64,000 nucleotides of DNA from the NCBI GenBank assembly GCA_035638075.1, contig DASRAU010000029.1, positions 1 to 64,000 on the forward strand, in the 5' to 3' direction. Below are positions 41,301-49,300 of this stretch, piece after piece. The stretch's first letter is position 1. Each line of letters begins with the position of its first letter. The notes below the pieces were generated by a model that was given only the letters and a program-made list of their open reading frames with translations, was not told the DNA's origin and did no database searches. The position numbers and the translations under genes were made by a program. This DNA comes from DASRAU01 sp035638075 (lineage in GTDB: Bacteria > Acidobacteriota > Polarisedimenticolia > Gp22-AA2).

Positions 41301-44300
41301 ACCGCATCTACGCCGTGCTGCGCGGCGCCGCCGGAGGCTCGGACGGCCGCGTCATGGGGCTCACCGCCCCCCACGAGGCGGGGCAGATCCGCACCCTCGA
41401 GCGCGCCTACGCGCAGGCCGGCTTCAGCCCGGCGACGGTCGGACTCTTCGAGGCGCACGGCACCGGCACCGTCGTCGGCGATCAGACCGAGTGCCGCGCC
41501 CTGTCGACGCTCCTCGACGCGGAGGGAGCGGCGCCGCAGTCGGTGGCCATCGGCAGCGTCAAGTCGATGATCGGTCACACCAAGTGCACCGCCGGCGTGG
41601 CCGGCCTCATCAAGACGGCGCTGGCGCTGCACCACCGCCTGCTGCCTCCGACGCTGCATGTCGAGACCCCGAATCCGAAAGCCGGCTTCCCCGGCGGGCC
41701 GCTGTACGTCTCGAGCGTGCTGCGGCCGTGGCTGCGCGCGACGAATCCGCGGCGCGCCGGCGTGTCGGCGTTCGGATTCGGCGGCAGCAACTTCCATGCC
41801 GTGCTCGAGGAGTACGACGGCGACGCCCGCGGAGCCTGTGCGCGCGACGCGACACGGCGTGGCCGTCCGGCCGAGCTGTTCCTCCTCGCCGCCGCGACCC
41901 CGGCGGAGCTCGCCGCCCGGGCGCGCGCACTGCAGCGCGACGCGGCCAGGCCCGCGCCGGATGGCCGTGTCCGAACGATCGCCGACATCGCCTGCGCCCA
42001 GCACGCCCGCGACCCGCGACCGTCCGGTGTCGTGCGCGCCGCCGTCGTGGCGGCCGATCTCGACAGCCTCGCCGCACGCCTCGAACGGCTCGCCGCGGTG
42101 TTGGAAGCGACCGCGGCCCGCAGCGCCGGGGCCAACCCGGGCCTCGGAGGTTCCATCGTCGGAGACCTGCGCGCCCACGGGATCTTCCTGGGCGCCGCCG
42201 CATCCGGTCCAGCCCCGCTCGCCTGCCTGCTCGCGGGGCCAGGCACGATCGTTCCTGACCCGTTCCGCGATCTCGCCCTCGAGTTCACCGAAGTGGCGGA
42301 GGCCTTCGAAGCGGCCGCCGCAGGCGTGGCTTCCCTGCCCGCCGCGGAATTCCTGAAGGTCCTCTTCCCTCCGCCCTGGCTCGACGCGGAAGCGACGCGC
42401 CTCGGCACCGAGCGCCTGCGGTCGCCCGAAGTCGCAGCGGCCGCAGCCGGCGCGGCCGGCGTGGCGTTGACGGAGCTCCTGTCGGCGTTCGGCCTTGCCC
42501 CGGCCGCCGTCGAGTCCGAGCCGACGTCCGCGGTGCTCGTCGCCCTTCACGACCGCGGCGTGCGACTCTTCGTCGATGCCTCGCCTCGCGGCACGCTCCT
42601 GCGCGGCGCCGCCACGGCCCTGGGCGATCGCCCGCACACGATCGTGTCGCTCCAGGACGGAGCCGCCGGGGGATGGACTTCGTTCCTCGCGGCGCTCGCC
42701 GGTGTCTGGGCGGCCGGCGCTCCGCTCGACCCGGAACGGCTCTATGTCGGAGAAGCCCGCGCCGTCGACCCGAATCCGCGCCGGGCGCCGTTGCCGGCCC
42801 GCTCGTCGCACCTCTTCATGCTCAACGGCACGAGCCTTCGTCCCGCGAGCCAGCCGCAGGTGGTCGAGGCGCCGCGCTTCTCGCTGTCCACCGGGGACCA
42901 GGCGGCGCCGGCGGAAGCGCCCGCACCCGCTGCGGAATCACCGGCGGCTTCGAGATCCGCGGCGCCGATCGCGCCGAATGCGGGCGCCGCGGCCGTCCCC
43001 TCGACGCCCTACGCGCAGTTCCAGGCGACGATGCGCCTCTTCCTCGAGACGCAGGAGCGCGTCATGCGCTCCTTCCTCGACGATGCGGGGACGCCGGGAA
43101 TTCCCGTGGCCGAAGAGATTCAGCACGCCGCACCCGCGCCGACCGTCGCCATGGTGGCAGCGCCCATCATCGCGACCGCGACCACCGTTCCCGCCGCGCC
43201 GGCGCCGACCGTGGCGGCAATGCCGGCGCCGGCGCCGGAGGTCTCGTATCTGCGGGAGGAGCTCCTGCGCATCGTCAGCGAGCGGACCGGCTATCCGACC
43301 GAGATGCTGACCGACGACGCGAACCTCGAGGCCGACCTGGGCATCGACTCGATCAAGAGAGTCGAGATCATCGCTGCGTTCCGCCGGACGGTGCTGCCGT
43401 CGATGACCGAGCCGCCGCCCGACTACATGGAGCGCATGACCGCGGCCCGGACGCTGCGCGCCATCCTGGCCGCCACTGAAGCGTTCCTTCCGCGCGCCGC
43501 AGCGGCGGCATCGCCTGCCGCGCCCTCCCAGGCGGCCGGACCGGATCTCGCCGAGATGGCCCGGCTGCTGCGCGAGATCATCGCCGAGCGGACCGGCTAT
43601 CCCGTCGAGATGCTGGCGGACGAGGCCAACCTCGAGGCGGATCTCGGCATCGATTCCATCAAGCGCGTGGAGATCATCGCCGCGTTCCGGCGGGCCATCC
43701 TGCCGGACCTCAAGGAGCTGCCGGCGGAATACATGGAACGCATGGCCGCCGCCCGCACCGCAGCGACGATCGTCCGCGAGATGGCGGGCCTCGTCGGCGG
43801 AGGCGCGACGACGGCCACCGCGCCTCTCTCTGCGACTGCGACCACGATTCCCGGAGACGAGGACTGTCCCCGGATGGTGCCGCGGCCTGTCGACCTGGCG
43901 CCGGTCTCCGGGGAGCGGGCGCAGTTCCGTCCCGGGTGCGTGCTGCTGACCGACGATGGCGGCGGGTTGGCTGCGGCCGTCGCCCGGCGTCTCGTCGCCA
44001 CCGATCGCCCGGTCGCCCTGTTGTCCGAGGCCGACTTGCGCGACGCGGAGAGCGTCCGCGCCGCGGTGGCGAAGGCGCGCGGCCACGCCGCCGGGATCGC
44101 AGCCCTCCTGCACCTCGCTCCCCTTGCCGACGCGCCGGTCTTTCCCGGCATCGACGCACCGACCTGGGCGAAGCGCCAGGACATCGAGCTGCGCGGCCTG
44201 CTCTTCCTGCTGCAGGCGCTGCAGTCGGAGCTGAAGGACGCCGCGGCAGCGCCGATTCGCGTGCTCGCGGCGAGCCGCGGCGGCGGCGATTTCTCCGACA

Positions 44301-46339
44301 GGGCCGGCGCGGACGAGGCGGGACAGCCCTGGCGCGGCGGAGTACCCGGCATGCTCAAAGTGGCGGCCCGGGAATTCGAGCACGGCTGGTTCCGCGCCGT
44401 CGATTTCGATGTCACACCGGATGCAGACCTCCTGCTCGGGGAGCTTGCGACACCGGGTCCGGTCGAAGTCGGTGTCCGGGGCGACAGACGCCTGGGGCTC
44501 GAAGCCGCGGCGGCGCCGCTCCCGTCGATCGACCACGGCGACGAACACGCTGCGGCACCGCTCGGCTCGAAGGACGTGGTGCTCGTGACCGGAGGCGCGC
44601 GCGGCATCACCGCCGAGGTCGCGATCGAGATCGCGGCGCGCAGCGGCGCGACGATGGTCCTGCTGGGCCGCACGCCCCCGCCGCCCACAGACGAGCCCGA
44701 AGCGACGGTGGCGCACGCCACCCCGGGCGAGCTGCGCAAGGGCCTGCTCGAGGCGGCACGGCGGCTCGGCGCCACGGTCACGCCGAAGGAGATCGAAGCC
44801 CGGATGCGCCGCATCCTGGCCGACCGGGAGATCCGCGTCACCCTCGCCGCGATCGGGCGCGCGGGCGCCCGGGCGGAGTACGTGCCCTGCGACGTGCGCG
44901 ACCCCGCCGATCTCGAGCGCGTGGTCCGCAACGTCCTCGGGCAGCACGGACACATCGACGGCGTCGTGCACGGAGCCGGCGTCATCGAGGACCGCTTCAT
45001 CGCCGACAAGAGCGCCGAGTCGTTCGACCGCGTGGTCGGGACGAAGACCTCGCCGCTCCTGACGCTGATGCGTCTCGTCGATCCGCGCTCGCTGAAGCTC
45101 CTGCTGCTCTTCTCCTCGACGTCCGGGTTCTTCGGCAACCCGGGACAGGTGGACTACGCCGCCGCCAACGAAATCCTCAACCGCATCGCCCGGCGGCTGA
45201 ACGGACGCGGCCCCTTGCGCGTCGTGGCGCTGAACTGGGGACCGTGGTCGGGGGCCGGCATGGTGACACCCGAGGTCGCGAAGCAGTTCCGCGAGCGGGG
45301 CGTCGGCATGGTCACGGTGGCCGCCGGGCGCGCCGCCGCATGGCGGGAGATCGCGCGCCCGGACGGACCGGTGCGGGTGCTCCTCGGTCCGGGCGCCTGG
45401 AACAAGCCTGCTCCGGAGGTGGCGCGAATCGCGGCGGCGCAAGACGTGGCGTCCTCTCCGGCGACGCCCTTGCTCGAGCGGCAGACGGTGCGGCGCTCGG
45501 GCGACGGGGGGCTCGAAGCGCGGGTGGTGCTCGACCCGGCGCGGCACCCGTACCTCGACCACCACCGGATCGACGGCAAGCCGGTGCTGCCGCTGGCGGT
45601 GGCGATGGAGCTGATGACCGAGACCGCGGCGGCCGCGGCGCCTTCCGGCTGGCACGTGACCCACGTCCACGACGTGCGCATGTTCTCGGGGGTGCTTCTC
45701 GAGAACGGGGCGCGGGAGATTGCCGTCACCGCGGCGCGCGAGAACGGCCACGGCGCCGAGGGAACCTGGCGCGTCCGCATCGCCGACCCGAAGACGCCCG
45801 GCCGCAAGCTGTACGAGGCGCTGGTGCGCCTCTCCGAAGCGGCGCCTGCCCCGCCGGCGGCGCCGTCGCTCCCCGCGATCGACGCGGCGTGCGAAGTCAG
45901 CGTGGCCGAGGCCTACGATCGCTGGACCTTCCACGGCCCGGCCCTTCAAGTGATCGAAGCGCTGCGGCGCGTGGACCTGCGTGGCATCGACGCCGTCGTG
46001 CGCTCCTCCTCGCCACAGACGATCGCCGGCGCGTCGTCGGCCGGCTGGCTCATCGACGCCGCCATGCTCGACGCGGGGCCGCAGATCGCCACCATCTGGT
46101 CGCGCTACCACCAGGACGTCACCGTCCTGCCGAATCGCATTGCCTGCTACCACCGCTACGGTCCGCTCGCCGGGCCGCCGGCGGAGGTCCTGTTCCGCGT
46201 CTCGACCGGCCTCGACGGGCAGACCTACAAGGGCGACGTCTGGTACCTGCGCGACGGCCGCGTTCTCGGGCGCATCGAAGGCCTCGAAGGCTCGGGCACG
46301 CTCGAGCTGAACCGCATCACCCTCAAGCCGCCGCGATGA
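38318..46339 (+). CDS. PKS1: PUFA/secondary-lipid-type synthase (NMO/ER-KS-collapsed AT-ACP-ACP-KR-DH)
   Basis: 2673 aa. Residues about 15-300 are a degenerate TIM-barrel-like half. Residues 350-700 form a nitronate-monooxygenase/PfaD-type flavin barrel (TYPIVQGPMTRVSD, FEGSECGGHIGPRTSF, VHVLFGGGIHD), probably the enoyl reductase. The KS (723-1168) has an intact Cys912/His1047/His1087 triad in DAACASS, EAHGTGT and SMIGHTK. The AT region (about 1300-1490) lacks the GHSxG segment. Two ACPs carry DLGIDSIKRVEI (Ser1678, Ser1780), the PUFA-synthase carrier signature. The KR has TGGARGIT (2091-2098) and Tyr2280. The DH has HRIDGKPVLP (His2416) and DAGPQ. The start ATG 38318 has GGGGGGA upstream and lies downstream of the promoter. 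The TGA overlaps the next ATG. Confidence 0.92.
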   Translation: MTTRRMRPAADGRPPRLEEVVVSLPGTFDPGLPIAAARAGATGLLDLQGIRDPETARAALDRLVSLARGGRIGAVLSPADDAVVAAAASILPDDATFLLALDDDARAGDAVARLRRGSRRVGAIVHSIEDLERAEALGFDLAAARGLEAGGRVGDETTFVLLQRLSRRSRLPLFAWGGIGWHTAAACAVGGASGIVLDWQLSLLRESPLPAPMRRRVERMDGSETATVRDPSGRLLRLFARPGFTARDAIERLADRLRAAAASDGSSTTGATPGSSANAAAWREGLSALLNAPVLEERLWLMGQDASFAASFRREGESVGRVLPALRSRVAAALAGAAAARALDAGSPLARSHGTTYPIVQGPMTRVSDVPAFIDAVERGGALPVLALALMREEPARRLLRDTRARLNGRPFGVGILGFVPRELREEQLRAIHDAPPPFAIIAGGRPDQAASLEARGIATYLHVPSPGMLETFVRDGARRFIFEGSECGGHIGPRTSFILWETMVRVLVDAALPRAEAEKVHVLFGGGIHDALSGAMVAALSEPLVERGMKIGVDVGTAYLFTEEAVASGAIVPAFQDVAMEADRTILVETGPGHAIRCAPTEFFSAFEAEKARLRREGVPGEEIRERLEAMNMGRLRIASKGIVRTTTAAEAADPFRAVDEGEQRREGMYMLGQVAALHRERTTIPELHERIGRGSAELLAELAARPQIVSADERPAAPPPLDIALVGISCLLPGGAHDAATFWENIVRGKDAIGEIPPHRFDASLWFDADRKRRDHIYSKWGGFLEDLPFDPLKYGIPPTALRSIEPLQLLALEMVDQALRDAGYDRVNPHKARTSVILGVGGGAAELGGRYAFRSMLPRFFQRLPEEFLSELPEWTEDSFPGILLNVVAGRIANRFDLGGVNFTVDAACASSLAAIYLAARELATGACDMAIAGGCDTVQNPFGYLCFSKTGALSPRGRSRTFDASADGIAISEGHAAVVLKRRADAERDGDRIYAVLRGAAGGSDGRVMGLTAPHEAGQIRTLERAYAQAGFSPATVGLFEAHGTGTVVGDQTECRALSTLLDAEGAAPQSVAIGSVKSMIGHTKCTAGVAGLIKTALALHHRLLPPTLHVETPNPKAGFPGGPLYVSSVLRPWLRATNPRRAGVSAFGFGGSNFHAVLEEYDGDARGACARDATRRGRPAELFLLAAATPAELAARARALQRDAARPAPDGRVRTIADIACAQHARDPRPSGVVRAAVVAADLDSLAARLERLAAVLEATAARSAGANPGLGGSIVGDLRAHGIFLGAAASGPAPLACLLAGPGTIVPDPFRDLALEFTEVAEAFEAAAAGVASLPAAEFLKVLFPPPWLDAEATRLGTERLRSPEVAAAAAGAAGVALTELLSAFGLAPAAVESEPTSAVLVALHDRGVRLFVDASPRGTLLRGAATALGDRPHTIVSLQDGAAGGWTSFLAALAGVWAAGAPLDPERLYVGEARAVDPNPRRAPLPARSSHLFMLNGTSLRPASQPQVVEAPRFSLSTGDQAAPAEAPAPAAESPAASRSAAPIAPNAGAAAVPSTPYAQFQATMRLFLETQERVMRSFLDDAGTPGIPVAEEIQHAAPAPTVAMVAAPIIATATTVPAAPAPTVAAMPAPAPEVSYLREELLRIVSERTGYPTEMLTDDANLEADLGIDSIKRVEIIAAFRRTVLPSMTEPPPDYMERMTAARTLRAILAATEAFLPRAAAAASPAAPSQAAGPDLAEMARLLREIIAERTGYPVEMLADEANLEADLGIDSIKRVEIIAAFRRAILPDLKELPAEYMERMAAARTAATIVREMAGLVGGGATTATAPLSATATTIPGDEDCPRMVPRPVDLAPVSGERAQFRPGCVLLTDDGGGLAAAVARRLVATDRPVALLSEADLRDAESVRAAVAKARGHAAGIAALLHLAPLADAPVFPGIDAPTWAKRQDIELRGLLFLLQALQSELKDAAAAPIRVLAASRGGGDFSDRAGADEAGQPWRGGVPGMLKVAAREFEHGWFRAVDFDVTPDADLLLGELATPGPVEVGVRGDRRLGLEAAAAPLPSIDHGDEHAAAPLGSKDVVLVTGGARGITAEVAIEIAARSGATMVLLGRTPPPPTDEPEATVAHATPGELRKGLLEAARRLGATVTPKEIEARMRRILADREIRVTLAAIGRAGARAEYVPCDVRDPADLERVVRNVLGQHGHIDGVVHGAGVIEDRFIADKSAESFDRVVGTKTSPLLTLMRLVDPRSLKLLLLFSSTSGFFGNPGQVDYAAANEILNRIARRLNGRGPLRVVALNWGPWSGAGMVTPEVAKQFRERGVGMVTVAAGRAAAWREIARPDGPVRVLLGPGAWNKPAPEVARIAAAQDVASSPATPLLERQTVRRSGDGGLEARVVLDPARHPYLDHHRIDGKPVLPLAVAMELMTETAAAAAPSGWHVTHVHDVRMFSGVLLENGAREIAVTAARENGHGAEGTWRVRIADPKTPGRKLYEALVRLSEAAPAPPAAPSLPAIDAACEVSVAEAYDRWTFHGPALQVIEALRRVDLRGIDAVVRSSSPQTIAGASSAGWLIDAAMLDAGPQIATIWSRYHQDVTVLPNRIACYHRYGPLAGPPAEVLFRVSTGLDGQTYKGDVWYLRDGRVLGRIEGLEGSGTLELNRITLKPPR

Positions 46340-49300
46340 GCCGCATCGGGATCGAAGTGAGCGCGGAAGACGAGCGTCTCCGGAAAGGCGAGGACATCGC
46401 CGTCGTCGGGATGGCGTGTCTCCTTCCCGGGGCAGACACGCCCGGCCGCTTCTGGGAGAACATCGTCCGCAAGCACGACGCCATCAGCGACGCACCGCCC
46501 GACTGGCAGCCGGAGCTGTTCTACGGCCCGGAAGGGCCGAAGCACGATCGCTCGTACACGAAGCGGGGCGGCTTCCTCGGCGACCTCTGTCGCTTCAACC
46601 CGCTGAAGTACGGCGTCGTCCCGTCGAGCCTCGAAGGGGCCGAGCCGGATCACTTCATCGCCCTGCGCTGCGCCTTCGAGGCGTTCGCCGACGCCGGCTA
46701 CCCTCGAGTGAACGTGAACCGGGAGCGGACCGGCGTCATCTTCGGGCGCGGCATCTTCGTCAACCGCGGCTGGGTGACGCTGTTCCAGAAGCTCTTCGCC
46801 GTGGACCAGGTCATCCGCGTGCTGCAGCTGATCGAGCCGCGCCGCAGCGCCTCGGACCTCGAGCTCATCCGCGCCGAGCTGAAGAAAAACCTGCCGCCGG
46901 CGAACGCCGAGACCTTCCCCGGCCTCGTGCACAACAACCTCGTCGGCCGCATCGCCAACCGGCTCGACCTCATGGGGCCGACCTACACGCTCGACGCCGC
47001 CTGCTCGTCGACGCTGCTCGCGGTCGAGCACGCCGTGCGCGAGCTGCGCTCGGGGCGCGCCGACGCCATGCTCGTCGGCGGATCGCAGGTGTCGATCCCC
47101 GGGCCCATCCACATCATGTTCTGCCACCTCGAGGCGCTGAGCGTCGCGGGAAAGATCGCGCCGTTCTCGGCGGAGGCGGCCGGCACCGTGCTCGGGCAGG
47201 GCTGCGGAGCGCTCCTCCTGAAGCGCCGCTCCGACGCCGAGCGCGACGGCAACCGCACCTACGCGCGCATCAAGGCGGTCGGGTCTTCCTCCGACGGCAA
47301 GGGTGCCGGCCTGCTGGCGCCGCGCACCGAGGGGCAGCAGCTCGCCATCCGCCGCGCCTACGAGGACTCGGGGATCGACCCGCGCACCATCGGCCTCATC
47401 GAGGCGCACGGCACCGGCATTCCGCTGGGCGACGCCACCGAGATCGCCTCGCTGCGCGCCACGTTCGGCCCCCGCGCCGGCGCCGATGCAACCATCGGGC
47501 TCGGGAGCGTCAAGTCGATGGTGGGGCACCTCGTCCCGGCTTCAGGTGTCGCCTCGCTCATCAAGACCATCCTGGCGCTCTATCACCGCACGCTGCCGCC
47601 GACGCTGCATGCCGAGCGCGCGCAGCCGGGGCTCGGGCTCGAGACGACACCGTTCTTCCTGGTCAACGAGACACGGCCGTGGATCCACGGCGACCGGGCC
47701 ACGCCGCGGCGTGCCGGGATCGACGCGTTCGGCTTCGGCGGCATCAACGCGCACGCCATCCTCGAGGAGCACGACACGGTCGAGGAGACGGCGCTGCCGC
47801 GCGCCGAGCTGAGCTGGCCCGCGGAGCTGGTGCTTTTGACCGCCACGGACCGTGCCGGCCTTCTCACGCGCATCGCCGCGCTGCGCGCTTTCCTCGATCG
47901 GGGGGCCGAGCGCGCCGGGGTGACGCTGCTCGAGGTCGCGGCGGCCGCGGCGCGCGAGCGCGGCGGCGACGCGACGCTGGCGATCGTTGCGAAGGATCCC
48001 GGGGACCTGGCGCGCAAGCTCGAGCACGCGGCGCGCCTGCTCTCCGAGCCGGGACGCGATCGGATCCAGGATCGGCAGGGTCTCTACTTCTACGCGCGGC
48101 CGATGGGGCGCGAGGGACGTGTCGCCTTCGTCATCCCGGGCGAGGGATCGCAGTACGTCCACATGCTCGAGGAGCTCTGCCGCCACTTCCCGGAGGTGCG
48201 CCGACACTTCGACCTGACCGAAGCCGCCTTCCTCGAGATGGGAGAAGGGCGGTCGCTCGGGCGGCTCCTGTTCCCGCAGCCGGGAGGCGACGCGGCCGCC
48301 GAAGCCGAGCTGTTCCGCATGGACATGGCGGTCGCGGCGGTGACGGCGGCGGCGCGGGCGTTCCTCGATCTGCTCGCGCGCTTCCAGGTGAAGGCGGACG
48401 CCGTCGTCGGGCATTCCAGCGGCGAGTTCGCGGCGCTGTGGGCGGCCGGATCGTTCCGGCCCGAAAACGACGCCGAGCTGGTCCGCGCCATCGTCTCCGG
48501 GACCCAGTCCACCGCGCGGGTCGCGGCCTCGGACCTGGTGCCGCAGGCGGTCCTGACCGCCATCGGCGGCGCGGATCCCGACGCGGTCGCAGAGACGGTG
48601 CGGCGCTCGGTAGGCCGGCTGGTCATCGCGCTCGACAACTGCCCGCACCAGGTGGTCCTCGCCGGGGACGAAGCCTCGACCGCCCGCGCCCTCGAGGAGC
48701 TGCGCGGCCGTGGCGGGCTCTGCCAGCGCATTCCGTGGGACCGCCCGTACCACACCGAGACCGTGGCGCCGATCTGCCGCTTCGTGGCGGAGTACTTCGA
48801 CGCCTTCCGGCTGCATCGACCTGCCATCGAGTGGTGGTCCTGCGCCACGGCGGCCCGCTTCCCGGACGACCCGGAGGCCATCCGCGAGCTGTGCGTGCGG
48901 TCGTGGCGCACGCCGGTGCGCTTCCGTGAGACCGTCGAGGCGATGCACGCCGCGGGTGTGCGCGTCTTCGTCGAGGTCGGCCCGCGCGGCAACCTCTCGG
49001 CGTTCATCGACGACACGCTGACCGGGCGGCCCCACGCCGCCGTACCGATGGACCTGCACCGCCGCGGCGGCCTGGAGCAGCTCTGCCACGCGCTCGGCAT
49101 GCTCGCGGCGCACGGACTGCCGGTCGCGGTGGAGGAATTGTTCGCGCGCCGCCGGCCGCGCCCCATCGACGTGGCGGCGGCTCCGCCTGTCATCGTGCGC
49201 GATCCGATCCTGCGGCTCGACCTGCCGTTGTTCGAAGTCGGCGCGGCGACCCGCGCCCTCTGGGAGCAGCATCGCCCGCCCGTGCTGCGGCCGGTCCCTC

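Noticed and set aside
39116..42811. 1231-aa minus-strand frame inside PKS1
   Set aside because: No domain features. PKS1 catalytic motifs are on the plus strand throughout.
42938..46153. 1071-aa minus-strand frame inside PKS1
   Set aside because: Low-complexity Arg/Gly/Asp composition and no ribosome binding site. It is antisense to intact ACP, KR and DH domains.
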